In this document: in pieces, positions 20,883-30,817 of the stretch
How positions within the stretch are numbered: position 1 is the first letter of the stretch
Layout of the letters: every line of letters starts with the position of its first letter
Assembly (NCBI GenBank): GCA_002794465.1
Contig: MTSL01000219.1
Coordinates: forward strand, 62,001 to 126,000
DNA from: Paramicrosporidium saccamoebae
Taxonomy: Eukaryota; Rozellomycota
Direction: 5' to 3'
Length of the DNA: 64,000 bases
The notes under the pieces: model-generated
Told to the model about the DNA's origin: nothing
Database searches by the model: none
Seen by the model: only the letters and a program-made list of their open reading frames with translations
Position numbers and translations under genes: made by a program

Positions 20883-21695
20883 TTAACAGCCGTCCATCTT
20901 GCCCGGAGATCCTGTGGCGATTCCCCACTTGTTGAGGATCTCGTTATAGATGGCCAGGCGATTCTTGGCACTCTGATTGGCAGGGCATTCAATACCATTG
21001 ATCATTTTGATTGTAGGTCCGAGGATATAGTTGTCCGCAGCCTTTACCTCTTTAATCTTGGGAACAACACGCTTGTTCCAGAACCATAAGGCTGTACGCC
21101 ATGTACCTTCGGGCTTGGCCACAAGAGAAGGATCTGTGACCAGACGATCGTCTTTGTAAATATCTGTGCTGGCCTCCTTGTAGTTATAGTCGTGAGTAAG
21201 ATGAAGACCTCCACGTCCATAATATTTACCATATGCACAAGATCCTGTCTTGCAGGCAACTTCTTCGAAGTGCTGCAAGCCTGCTGTCTCCCAGATAATA
21301 TTGGCCAAGAAGAGTGCTTGTTCCTTCAAAGACATGTCTTTGGACACATACTTGACATATGCATCATAGATGTCCTTGCTAGGCGCTGGTGGGGTGCCCC
21401 CTGCGCTGGTTTTTGCATACCCACTGACTGCAGCCGAGAACTGTTCAAAGGTCGGTGCTTGGCCGCCACCCGATGAAGCGCTGCCGCTATCTGCAGACCC
21501 CGAAGGAGAGGCTCCCGTTGAGGATCCTGCGGAGGCGCCGCTTGCTGAACTTGATCCTGCGCTAGTATTTGAAGCTGTAGTTTTAGTTAATCCATTTTCA
21601 GAGTTTAGTTTTGCAGCATTAAGAATATCCACGGGAAGAGCTGCGATTGAGGGAATGGCTAATACGATTAAGGGAACTATGGAAGAGAGAATCAT
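20883..21695 (-). CDS. GH19 chitinase, cluster copy 3
   Basis: 270 residues: signal peptide MILSSIVPLIVLAIPSIAAL, a Ser/Ala/Gly linker of about 50 residues, then the GH19 domain with LANIIWETAGLQHFEEVACK, YYGRGGLHLTHDYNYKEAS and TIKMINGIECPAN, ending SPGKMDGC. In the cleft motif both Gln and Trp (QLTW) are replaced (HLTH), and the Cys of RGC is Gly, so substrate preference may differ. Nearly identical to copy 4 over much of its length. Confidence 0.93.
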   Translation of the reverse strand: MILSSIVPLIVLAIPSIAALPVDILNAAKLNSENGLTKTTASNTSAGSSSASGASAGSSTGASPSGSADSGSASSGGGQAPTFEQFSAAVSGYAKTSAGGTPPAPSKDIYDAYVKYVSKDMSLKEQALFLANIIWETAGLQHFEEVACKTGSCAYGKYYGRGGLHLTHDYNYKEASTDIYKDDRLVTDPSLVAKPEGTWRTALWFWNKRVVPKIKEVKAADNYILGPTIKMINGIECPANQSAKNRLAIYNEILNKWGIATGSPGKMDGC

Positions 21696-22103
21696 TGTGT
21701 GTGTTGTCCTACCTAGCTTTCCTTATAATAGCTGAATGCAGCATCTCTTACAATGTACTACCATGAACCTTTCACATCAAGGCTGGGTAAACATTATGTT
21801 TCACAGCGTCATCTTTGATATAGGTTTCTTGATTTTACTCGTGACTTATGATTGGTTAATCGTTAGACGGTTAGAAATTTTAGTGCCAATCTGCAAGTCT
21901 CTACTCTTGGATTATTAGATGCTACTAGACTTGGCTGACCAACGCTTGTGCTGATAATCCATAATAAAATTTACTTTTGGATTACTCAGTGCCACTGTAA
22001 TAAGTTGGATAGCACTCTAAGCCACTGGGCTATCACTCCGGACTTGCAGTTAATTACCCAAGCCCAACGATGGACACGCTATATATATGCACTCATAGTT
22101 GGT
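21696..22103. other. Intergenic interval between chitinase copies 3 and 4
   Basis: 408 bp, AT-rich, no gene seen. It contains the copy 3 promoter: on the minus strand a CTGCATTCA element followed by TATTATAAGG, ending about 30 bp before the ATG. The last about 20 bp before the copy 4 stop closely match the segment downstream of copy 3. Confidence 0.5.
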
Positions 22104-23255
22104 TTATTCAGAAACTTTGTGTATCCCACATACGTTCACCAGTTTAACAGCCGTCCATCTTGCCCGGAGATCCTGTGGCGATTCCCCACTTGTNNNNNNN
22201 NNNNNNNNNNNNNNNNNNNNNNNNNNNNNNNNNNNNNNNNNNNNNNNNNNNNNNNNNNNNNNNNNNNNNNNNNNNNNNNNNNNNNNNNNNNNNNNNNNNN
22301 NNNNNNNNNNNNNNNNNNNNNNNNNNNNNNNNNNNNNNNNNNNNNNNNNNNNNNNNNNNNNNNNNNNNNNNNNGACTTTGACTGTGTGTCCAAGGAGATA
22401 GTTGTCCGCAGCTTTTGTCTCTTTAATCTTGGGAGCAACACGCTTGTTCCAGAACCATAAGGCTGTGCGCCATGCACCTTCGGGCTTGGCCGCAAGAGAA
22501 GGATCTGTGACCAGACGATCATCTTTGTAAATATCTGTGCTGGCCTCCTTGTAGTTGTAATCCCATGTAAGTTGAAGACATCCGCGTCCATAATATTTAC
22601 CATATGCACAGGATCCTGTCTTGCAGGCAACTTCTTCGAAATGCTGTAAACCTGCTGTCTCCCAGATGACATTGGCCAAGAAGAGTGCCTGTTCCTTCAA
22701 AGACATGTCTTTGGACACATTTTTAACATATGCATCATAGATGTCCTTGCTTGGTGCCGGTGGAGTACCTCCGGCACTAGTTTTTGCATATCCATTGATT
22801 GCAGCCACAAACTGTTCAAATGTGGGCTCCTGGCCGCCACCACCACCTCCGGATGAAGCACCGCCACTTGATGCAGATCCTGAAGGTGTAGATCCCGAGG
22901 GTGTGGACCCCGATGACGCCGATCCTGACGGCGAAGATGCACCAGAAGCGGCAGGAGCAGCAGGGGTAGAGCTTGATCCACCAGCAGAAGCGGCTGTTGG
23001 AGTACAACTTGGTGACGGTGCTGATCCTGATGGAGCGCCTCCTGCGGGGGCATTACTCGCAGGGGCACTACTTGTTGGAGCATCACCTGCAGGAGCGTTG
23101 CTTGATGGGGCCGCCCCACCTCCACCTCCACCGCTACCGCCACCTTTCAGCAATTCTTGGAAATTGGACTTGCCAAGATCTGGGCCATTCACGGGGAGAG
23201 CAATAGTGTATTGGAGAAAGACTGCGAGTGTAGGTAACAAAAGCGTTGGCTTCAT
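22104..23255 (-). CDS. GH19 chitinase, cluster copy 4, interrupted by an assembly gap
   Basis: Signal peptide MKPTLLLPTLAVFLQYTIAL, then a long low-complexity linker of Gly, Ser, Ala and Pro (about 110 residues), then the GH19 domain with LANVIWETAGLQHFEEVACK and YYGRGCLQLTWDYNYKEAS. Bases 22194-22373 are N. After the gap the correct frame ends GIATGSPGKMDGC with a stop at about 22146-22148; the frame running on to 22104 is an artefact of the gap length. Copy 3 has only about 84 nt in the equivalent stretch, so the 180 N do not reflect real length. Confidence 0.88.
   Translation of the reverse strand: MKPTLLLPTLAVFLQYTIALPVNGPDLGKSNFQELLKGGGSGGGGGGAAPSSNAPAGDAPTSSAPASNAPAGGAPSGSAPSPSCTPTAASAGGSSSTPAAPAASGASSPSGSASSGSTPSGSTPSGSASSGGASSGGGGGGQEPTFEQFVAAINGYAKTSAGGTPPAPSKDIYDAYVKNVSKDMSLKEQALFLANVIWETAGLQHFEEVACKTGSCAYGKYYGRGCLQLTWDYNYKEASTDIYKDDRLVTDPSLAAKPEGAWRTALWFWNKRVAPKIKETKAADNYLLGHTVKVXXXXXXXXXXXXXXXXXXXXXXXXXXXXXXXXXXXXXXXXXXXXXXXXXXXXXXXXXXXXTSGESPQDLRARWTAVKLVNVCGIHKVSE
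22194..22373. other. Assembly gap (180 N)
   Basis: A run of N inside chitinase copy 4, at a point where copies 3 and 4 are nearly identical. The most likely cause is collapse or mis-joining of paralogous reads. Confidence 0.98.
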
Positions 23256-23645
23256 TGAAATGTCTAATCTCGAAGTGATCCTAGTCTTATCCGGAACCTC
23301 TCACTCTTACATTGTGTTACTAGGAACCTCTGCCATCACAGGAGGGTATCTAATTTCTCTTGCAAAGCATGAACTTGTATAGGTTCTGAAAAATTATCCA
23401 AAGCATATGATTGGTCGTACACACTACATTTTTGATAATTTGCACCAACCAGCGCGTGCCGTTCTGCTTAAGGGTCTCTAGTCAGTATTATTAGAGAATG
23501 CATCATATATATACGAGCCAAAGATCAGATGTACCCGTAAAGGCACCACATGCTTTAATAAAACAACCACTCATTCAGAGGGAACATGTATTTCAGCGCA
23601 GCTTATTGCTGCCAATGTTGTGTATTTATTTAAATGTCACACACA
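23256..23645. other. Intergenic interval, no feature seen
   Basis: 390 bp between chitinase copy 4 and the VMA1 stop codon. AT-rich and with no convincing reading frame or structure. It should hold the copy 4 promoter and the VMA1 3' end. Confidence 0.4.
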
Positions 23646-25539
23646 TTACTCTGTGAGATTTCGGAACTTTTCCTCAATTTCCTTGTTCAACTTTGAGAAT
23701 TTCTCCATTACAACTTGCTCGCCCTGAGCGGGATCTTCAAACTTTTGGGAAGTGATACGATACATCATGTCTCCAGTGAGTTCACGAATCTTGGACCAGG
23801 TAATGGCACCGGCACTAGTCTCAACGGCATGAACGGCAGATTCATAGAAAAGAATAGTGTTGCGGAGCATCCCAATGGTCTTGTAGAGGGGACAGAAGCG
23901 ATCGTAGTTCGAGTAGCCATTCTGCTGCAAAAAGTCTTCCTTGAGCAGTTTGGCAACATCCAAGGTAATCTTATCTGCCTCAGCTAGGGCCGACTTTCCA
24001 ACAAGCTGCACGATTTCGGCCAAATCTTCTTCCATTTGGAGAATCTCTTTGGCGCGAGTTCGCAGACGAACAAAATCGGGATCAAGCTCGTCATAGTAGG
24101 GCTCCAAGGCCTTGATGTATTTTGAGTAGGAGAGGGACCAGTTGACTGAGGGAAAGTGTTTTCTCTGAGCAAGCTTCTTGTCTAGTCCCCAAAAGACCTG
24201 AACAATACCGAGAGTGGCCGACGTGACGGGGTCCGAAAAATCACCGCCAGGAGGAGAGACAGCCCCAACAATGGTGACGGATCCCTCGCGAGACGGATTA
24301 CCAAGACACTTTGAGCGTCCAGCACGCTCATAGAAGGAAGCCAGACGAGCACCAAGATAGGCAGGGTAGCCACTGTCTGCAGGCATTTCTGCCAAACGAC
24401 CAGAAATTTCACGAAGAGCCTCAGCCCAGCGACTGGTAGAATCCGCCATCATTGCAACGTGTTTGCCTTGATCACGGAAATACTCAGCAAGCGTGATTCC
24501 CGTGTAGATGGAAGCTTCACGAGCAGCTACGGGCATGTTAGAGGTGTTTGCAACCAGAGTGGTTCTCTTCATGATGGACTCTGTGGTTCCATCGGCAGTT
24601 TTAATGGTCAGAGTAGGAAAGTCCATCATAACTTCAGCCATTTCATTGCCACGTTCACCACATCCGACATAGACAATCACATCAGAGTTACTATACTTTG
24701 ACAATGACTGAGAAATGACAGTTTTGCCGCATCCAAACGCTCCAGGAATGGCCGTAGTACCGCCTTGCACGCAAGGGAAGAGGGCATCGAGGACACGCTG
24801 ACCCGTGATGAGCGGAGTGCAAGCCGGCAGCTTCTCAGCCACGGGACGGGGAGTACGCACAGGCCAAACTTGCAGCATGGTAAATTTGCTCTTTACTCCC
24901 TCAAATTCAGCCTCCAAAATGGTATCGTCAAGGGTGTAGTTTCCTGCGGGAGCAACATATGTTACCGTTCCACGAGCCTTTGGGGGGACGATGATGGGAT
25001 GGTGAACCAAAGTATTCTCTGGAACCACACCAATAATGTCTCCTCCGCTGATGTGGGCACCAACCCGCATGCTAGCATCAGGTTGGAATTCCCACGAAAC
25101 AGTGCGACTGAGAGCAGTAGGGTTGACTCCTCTGGGAATGTAGATGGACCCGGAGATTGCCTGGATAGCATCCAAAGGACGCTGAATTCCATCAAAAATG
25201 TTGCCGCAGAGACCCGGACCAAGTTCAACACAGAGAGGCTTTCCCGTCCTCAACACGGGGTCTCCGGCAGTTAGTCCTGATGTCTCTTCGTACACCTGGA
25301 TGGTTGCTTTGTCCTTGTCAATTCTAATGACTTCTCCCAGGAGCTCCTCGTGTCCAACACGCACAAGCTCGTACATGGCAGAACCCGCCATTCCTTCAGC
25401 GACCACGACGGGTCCTGACACGGAGAACACGTAACCATACTGACTTTCGCGTTCTGCGTCCCTCACTAGCGGGAGCCTTTCAATACCGCGCGTCACTACT
25501 TCCTACAGTACATTAGTAATTGAAAGGTTATCATACCAT
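23646..25539 (-). CDS. VMA1: V-type H+-ATPase catalytic subunit A
   Basis: ATP-hydrolysing subunit of the vacuolar proton pump. The main exon 23646-25502 is complete: [20 protein letters not shown] near the N-terminus, P-loop [17 protein letters not shown], and the [20 protein letters not shown] region. No intein is present at the site used by the yeast VDE. No ATG lies in frame near the N-terminus, but a 34-nt intron (25503-25536, with TACTAAT near its end) places an ATG at 25537-25539 directly upstream and gives [16 protein letters not shown]. So the first coding exon is only the start codon. Confidence 0.96.
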
Positions 25540-25630
25540 GACGAAGGGTCTTCCTTGCGAGGTCTAACAACACTCGGATACCCTGGAAAGGTTTTTCCAA
25601 ACGGAGGAGTCAGCCAGGGACGACGGGCTT

Positions 25631-26107
25631 ATGGGCATTACCCGAGATCTTAGTAAAGTTGCCGAGCAGCCGCTCAAGCTGCTCCCCACCCGACAGGAGC
25701 GCATCAACCACAAGAAACAACGGAATACACAGGACAGCACTGGTCCAGCATGGTTCAACATGGCCGCTGCTGATATCACACCGGAACTGGAAAAGGACGT
25801 CAAACTTTTACAGATGCGCGCCGCTTTGGATCCAAAGCAACATTACAAAAAGGGCGAGCGTATTTTGCAGGGAAAGTATTTTCAGGTGGGCACCGTGGTG
25901 AATGATGCCACCAGTCATTATTCGCACAGACTGACAAAGAGACAACAAGGCGGAACTGTCCTTGATACCCTGATGAGGGACACCAAACGACAACAATATT
26001 TCAAGAAGAAATACAATGCTCTTCAGGAGGCCTCTGTAAAAGCCGGCAAGGCTCCATATTTAAAACGAAAACAGAAGCAACAGCCGTGGAAGTATGCAAA
26101 GGAATAA
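25631..26107 (+). CDS. FCF2: Pre-rRNA processing protein Fcf2 (DNTTIP2 domain)
   Basis: Nucleolar factor for small-subunit pre-rRNA cleavage. The Fcf2 domain begins STGPAWFNMAAADITPELEK and continues LLQMRAALDPKQHYKK, GKYFQVGTVVND and RRQ-like TKRQQYFKKKYNALQE, matching the family. 158 residues, with a short N-terminus. The frame stays open upstream of the ATG (back to about 25565), so a longer spliced N-terminus is possible. Divergent from VMA1 with about 91 bp between starts. Confidence 0.9.
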   Translation: MGITRDLSKVAEQPLKLLPTRQERINHKKQRNTQDSTGPAWFNMAAADITPELEKDVKLLQMRAALDPKQHYKKGERILQGKYFQVGTVVNDATSHYSHRLTKRQQGGTVLDTLMRDTKRQQYFKKKYNALQEASVKAGKAPYLKRKQKQQPWKYAKE

Positions 26108-26174
26108 ACCATGTATTTTTGCACTTTTTACACTGGATTTAACGTACTGTACAGTAGATTTATTATGTCGTGCC

Positions 26175-26681
26175 TCATCTATTCCTAACTTTTTGAGCAG
26201 GTGTTGTCCATGCTGGATCAGAGGATGGACGCTTTTTACGCGAACTGGACACTACAGATGACAGATTTGGTGATTTCTTGGTGGAGCCAATGCTGATTGG
26301 ATTGAGTACTCGCTCACGAGTTAGTCTGGAATGGACTGCCAAAGCCCTTGGATGCGATGAAGAGGTGTGTGAGAAGAGCCGATCACCGTCACGAACCTCA
26401 CGAGAGCCTTGACGTCTGCTCAACGCAGAGGACGCACCCAAGTATCCCTCCAATCCATTCAATAGCGAGCCAAACAGACTAGTTTCTCGAAAATATTCAG
26501 TTTCCACGGCATGGATTCTAGCTTCCAAGTCGATAATGTGCAAGTCAGTGCGACGTTTCCTGTCTATTAGACGCTGAATTTCTTTCTCTAGGTCGACTAA
26601 CTCTTCCGTAGTCGGGACGGTCACAAGAGGCGCCTCTGCAACCTTGACAGTGGGAGGAATGTCGGACCCCGCCTGCTCCAT
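26175..26681 (-). CDS. EAF6: NuA4/MOZ histone acetyltransferase subunit Eaf6
   Basis: Small scaffold subunit of acetyltransferase complexes. The N-terminal domain has EELVDLEKEIQRLIDRKRR, then IDLEARIHAVETEYF and the family signature GSLLNGLEGYLGASSA. The C-terminal half is Ser/Arg-rich and disordered. Single exon, 168 residues. Divergent from RPT1 with 44 bp between start codons. Confidence 0.88.
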   Translation of the reverse strand: MEQAGSDIPPTVKVAEAPLVTVPTTEELVDLEKEIQRLIDRKRRTDLHIIDLEARIHAVETEYFRETSLFGSLLNGLEGYLGASSALSRRQGSREVRDGDRLFSHTSSSHPRALAVHSRLTRERVLNPISIGSTKKSPNLSSVVSSSRKKRPSSDPAWTTPAQKVRNR

Positions 26682-26725
26682 TATAGATAATTTGAATTAT
26701 CCTTATCCCACTAGATTCCATTGCT

Positions 26726-28149
26726 ATGGCACCACCTCGTGAGGATTGGGAGAAGAGTAAGGACCGCTGAATGGCTGTAAAATTGTAGGTGGTCGTTCTA
26801 AGGAGGGACCCTCTGAGAAAATCACTGCCTTGGACGAGGGCGATATTGCCTTGCTAAAGAGCTACGTAACCTCCATGTGTGTCTGGCTTACTCTTGTAGG
26901 GACAAGGTCCATATGCAACAGACATTAAAAAGACTGAAAAGGGCGTGCAGGAAGTCCTCAAGCGAGTCAATGAGAAGCTCGGTACGGCCGCAGAGCTTAC
27001 AAAACTAATATTACAGGTGTAAAGGAAAGCGAGACAGGACTGGCCCCGCCTAACTTGTGGGACTTGCCAGCAGATAAACGACGTGTACAGGAAGAGCAAA
27101 CGCTGCAAGTTGCACGGTGCACTAAACTCATTGAAAAGGCTGCTGACCCAGTGCTTGGGTCGGAGGCCGAGACGCAGTACATGATTAATGTCAAGCAGAT
27201 TGGAAAGTTTGTGGTTGGATTGGGGAAACGCGTAGCACCCACTGATGTGGAGGAAGGAATGCGTGTTGGTGTGGATAGGAACAAGTATCAGATTCAGATT
27301 CCACTTCCACCCAAGATTGACCCCACGGTCACAATGATGCAGGTTGAGGAAAAGCCAGATATTACCTACAATGACATTGGAGGCTGCAAGGAACAGATTG
27401 AACGCATCCGTGAAGTTGTAGAGACTCCTCTTTTGCATCCCGAAAAGTACGTGACTCTTGGTATTGACCCACCAAAGGGTGTGCTTCTCTACGGCCCACC
27501 CGGGACTGGAAAGACTCTTTGTGCACGTGCAGTGGCTAACCGAACCGATGCGACCTTTATTCGCGTCATTGGAAGCGAACTTGTCCAGAAATATGTCGGC
27601 GAAGGTGCAAGGATGGTCCGCGAGATTTTTGAAATGGCCAGAGCCCGCAAAGCCTGCATCATTTTCTTTGATGAGGTTGATGCGTTTGGGGGCACTCGTT
27701 TCGACGATGGCGCTGGGGGCGACAATGAGGTTCAGCGCACTATGCTTGAGCTGATCAACCAACTGGATGGTTTTGATCCTCGTGGCAATATCAAAGTCCT
27801 GATGGCGACCAATCGTCCCGACACTCTTGATCCTGCACTTACACGTCCAGGTCGTCTTGATCGTCGAGTAGAGTTTGGATTGCCAGACTTGGCGGGTCGG
27901 GCCCAGATTCTGCGAATCCACGCCAAAAGCATGAATGTGGAACGCAACATTCGTTATGAATTGATTGCCCGTCTCTGTCCCAACTCGACGGGCGCCGAAT
28001 TGAGGTCCGTATGTACTGAGGCTGGTATGTTTGCTATTCGTGCTCGTCGCAAATTGGCCACTGAGAAGGATTTCCTGATGTCGGTTGAAAAGGTCATCAA
28101 GGCCTATGCCAAATTTAGTTCCACCCCCAAGTATATGACGCATAATTAG
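26726..28149 (+). CDS. RPT1: 26S proteasome ATPase subunit Rpt1
   Basis: AAA+ ATPase of the 19S base. Exons 26726-26756, 26789-26865, 26900-26981 and 27017-28149; introns 32, 34 and 35 nt. The spliced N-terminus [20 protein letters not shown] matches Rpt1's MPP(K)EDWEK start. It has [20 protein letters not shown] (Walker A), [10 protein letters not shown] (Walker B), [20 protein letters not shown] and ends [12 protein letters not shown]. The usual first residue of Walker B is kept. A 429-codon open frame on the opposite strand is a by-product of codon bias. Confidence 0.97.
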
Positions 28150-28445
28150 TAAAAGTTCTCGTGAGGTAATTTGATGTCAATTATATGGAAAAGTCAACTC
28201 GATCCAAATTTAGTTTATTCTATCAACCTGCACATTGAGGTAGCCTGATGCTGATGACAATAATAAAGCTTCCATTTGGAAGTAAAGCCCTAACATGATC
28301 TAGCGTATATTATGAGCCAACCACGCAATTTGAGGCCGTATCACGACAATGAAATTTCCATTTTGGGAAGAGGAAGCTGATTCGATCCGGATTCAGTTTA
28401 CGTTATCAACCAACCCCTTTCCCAACGGCGACCCGGCACCCACGG
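28150..28445. other. Intergenic interval, no feature seen
   Basis: 296 bp between RPT1 and the pocket protein. A 63-codon frame starting at 28349 runs into the next gene in another frame and has no family resemblance. Confidence 0.4.
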
Positions 28446-29828
28446 ATGGCACCCAAGCGTTCTGCAGACCTTCGAACCTTTTTCCGTCATCGACGAAGAG
28501 TTGTGCCTTTGAAGGAGGCCGACTTTGTCGCCGATAAACCAAAGGCGTTGGTGGGTAGGAATCCGCTCTATGCGGCGCCGTCGGGGTTGGGAGAACTTGC
28601 TGTTGACTTTGACATCCGCAGTGAGGGAGAGACTTCTCCAAGCATGTCCTCGTACTTAGAATTGGTAAAAAGCGACCCGAACAAGTATTATGTCGAGGAA
28701 CTGTCAAAGTTGACATTGTTGGTAAAGTCTATTGGTCTTGTAGATCTCGAGATCCCCAATGACGCATCCACACTTGTCCTGCGGCTAGTCAGGAAGTTGC
28801 TGCTGTCCGAGCTGCAAAGAATTGCCAGTCAGGATGAAGATGAAGAGTCCACTGACACTATTGAACGTTGGCTCTCGTCCAATGGTTTCTGGTGCGGAAT
28901 GACTATGATTTCCAAAGTTATTGACTCACGAGCCATTGTGACAGATCTTGCTCCAACCATCTCTTGGGATGTCTTTATGCTAATCGAGTCGGTGATAAAG
29001 GCAGAGCCGCTGATTGGAATTGACAGTATCATTTCAGGACTGTTAGTTTCACAAGAGAGACTGCTCCTACATTACACAGTGTGGCAGGGTGACTTGATCT
29101 ATACGCTGTTACAGCGTGAGCGAACCCCACCAGTTACCCGTTCCCGGTGCAACTCAGTGTCGTCTCCTGGAAAAGCATTACATGCCATTACCCATCCTGT
29201 CCCTGCAGGTGTCACTCCTCTCGAGTTCTTCTTCCGCAAGTTCCTTCGTGCTGCCGCTGCCATCGTAGAACATCTGGCTGTCTCCTTGGATCTCAGTGTT
29301 CAGGTCAGACAGGCGAGTTGGACTTTATTTGTCAGTGCGATTGAGGAAGAGTCGAGTTTGCGCATGATGCACAATAGACATTTGTTGACTGTCATGGCTT
29401 GTACGGTCTATTCCACGGCCAAGCTCTTTGACGAGGATCGATCATTTGCGCAGATCATTGCAACCATACAGCGACAGTATCCCACTCTTGGTGAGGATTG
29501 GTATCGCAATGTGCCATTGGACGATGCCACAGAGCAGTCTGATTTGGTCATTTTCTATAATATGTTGTATTTAGAACGCATGCGTGGACGCATCTATGCC
29601 CTGAATGCCTCCCCGGATACTCCTGTGAAGCATCTACCTGGCACTCCATTCCCAAAGACCTTGGGAAGTGTGGCATTGTCGAGGAACGTAACCCTCGATG
29701 TCTCACCTGGTCCGCTCAAACATGCCACCGGCACCCCCACATGTATAGCCATTCTTGGGAATCTGGGGGCGCGCCGTCGCCCAGTCAGTTCCTCGCCTAA
29801 CAAAGTTGCCCGTCGTCTACACTTTTAG
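28446..29828 (+). CDS. Retinoblastoma-family pocket protein
   Basis: Cell-cycle repressor that binds E2F/DP. Single exon, 460 residues. The pocket A region is visible around PNKYYVEELSKLTLLVKSIG and RWLSSNGFWCGMTMISKVID. Pocket B is clear: PLEFFFRKFLRAAAAIVEHL, SWTLFVSAIEEESSLRMMHN, HLLTVMACTVYSTAKLF, then DLVIFYNMLYLERMRGRIYA. The C-terminal tail has several Thr/Ser-Pro sites. It is about half the length of animal RB, lacking most of the N-terminal domain. Ascomycete yeasts replaced RB with Whi5, so its presence fits an early-branching fungus. Confidence 0.9.
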   Translation: MAPKRSADLRTFFRHRRRVVPLKEADFVADKPKALVGRNPLYAAPSGLGELAVDFDIRSEGETSPSMSSYLELVKSDPNKYYVEELSKLTLLVKSIGLVDLEIPNDASTLVLRLVRKLLLSELQRIASQDEDEESTDTIERWLSSNGFWCGMTMISKVIDSRAIVTDLAPTISWDVFMLIESVIKAEPLIGIDSIISGLLVSQERLLLHYTVWQGDLIYTLLQRERTPPVTRSRCNSVSSPGKALHAITHPVPAGVTPLEFFFRKFLRAAAAIVEHLAVSLDLSVQVRQASWTLFVSAIEEESSLRMMHNRHLLTVMACTVYSTAKLFDEDRSFAQIIATIQRQYPTLGEDWYRNVPLDDATEQSDLVIFYNMLYLERMRGRIYALNASPDTPVKHLPGTPFPKTLGSVALSRNVTLDVSPGPLKHATGTPTCIAILGNLGARRRPVSSSPNKVARRLHF

Positions 29829-29859
29829 TCGGACGTAATAAAATTTATATATATATGCG

Positions 29860-30161
29860 CTACGCAGGGAGAGCAGTTATGAGGGTAATGTTGTCGCCCT
29901 TCAAGAGCAGCCGTCCCAGTTCGGTACGGGTTCCCTTCTTAACAGACACTTCCACAACCTCGTCGAGGGTCAGATTCATAAACTCATCAAAGCCAAGGAT
30001 CTGGCCTTCCATGCGAAGGTCGGGATTGTCGTACAGCCAGACGCAAACACGAGTCTTGTTCTGTAGGTACCTGAATATCAGGCTCTATATGGAGTGGTTA
30101 GAATCCAGCCAGAGAGGGATACGATAGGCTGAAACATGATCTTTTGGACTCGGGTGGCCAT
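29860..30161 (-). CDS. SME1: Spliceosomal Sm protein E
   Basis: Sm core protein of U1, U2, U4 and U5 snRNPs. Exons 30123-30161 and 29860-30084; intron 38 nt with TTCTAAC near its end. The spliced protein reads MATRVQKIMFQPISLIFRYL, then VCVWLYDNPDLRMEGQILGF (Sm1) and GRLLLKGDNITLITALPA (Sm2), an excellent SmE match. Only 31 bp separate its stop from that of the convergent pocket-protein gene. Confidence 0.95.
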
Positions 30162-30817
30162 TGTAGAGAGTGAGGTCCAACCCTGGTGCAACTGGGCGAA
30201 TGAATGAGTGAATGAGTGAATTTATTTACAACCATCAGCAATATGAGCAAGCATATCCAAAGCGGATAAATGTTGCAAACGCATAGAATATGAAACTACA
30301 AGTATCGTCTTGTGATAGAAACATTACATTATATTAGTTATGTAATAGCTGCATCGTCGTGGATGTCACTCTTGCAGGACATGAAAGTAGATCCAAGGTG
30401 ACTGCTCAGTCGCAGATCATTAGCCATTGAGCGCATATCATTCCCGTTTACTCTTTATCGTGTCGAGTTTGCTATAATAGAGGGGTTAGCCTTAGGCGTA
30501 GTCCCACCTACGTGTTGTAGTAGAGACCAAAGCATTGTTTTGCTAAGACCTGATGCCATAGAGAATGCTAATATTACATAGAATGTCAATCCCACACGGA
30601 ATGCCACTGAGTGTCTACAAGCACCTACCTCTCAGGAATCACCATAAATATTCTCTTTAAAAAAGTGATCCCAACATCTGTAGCCACGGCGACACTACAT
30701 CCCTAATTTTGGGCCCATTCCACATCCCTCTGGTCCACCTGTTAAAGTTCTTTACTATGCAATCACGAGTCACCAAGATTTCAACCCATTAAATAGACTC
30801 GTCGACCGGGCCATGCC
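30162..30817. other. Long intergenic interval
   Basis: About 650 bp, the longest apparent non-coding stretch. A short (TGAATGAG)-type simple repeat sits at about 30198-30222. I see no reading frame, tRNA or snRNA signature. It must contain the promoters of SmE and SUS1. Confidence 0.45.

Noticed and set aside
22104-22193. Alternative chitinase copy 4 C-terminus after the gap
   Set aside because: That frame only follows from the arbitrary 180-N length; the frame ending SPGKMDGC matches copy 3.
26854-28143. 429-codon open frame antisense to RPT1
   Set aside because: It mirrors the RPT1 exon, has no family motifs, and arises from codon bias that avoids stops on the opposite strand.
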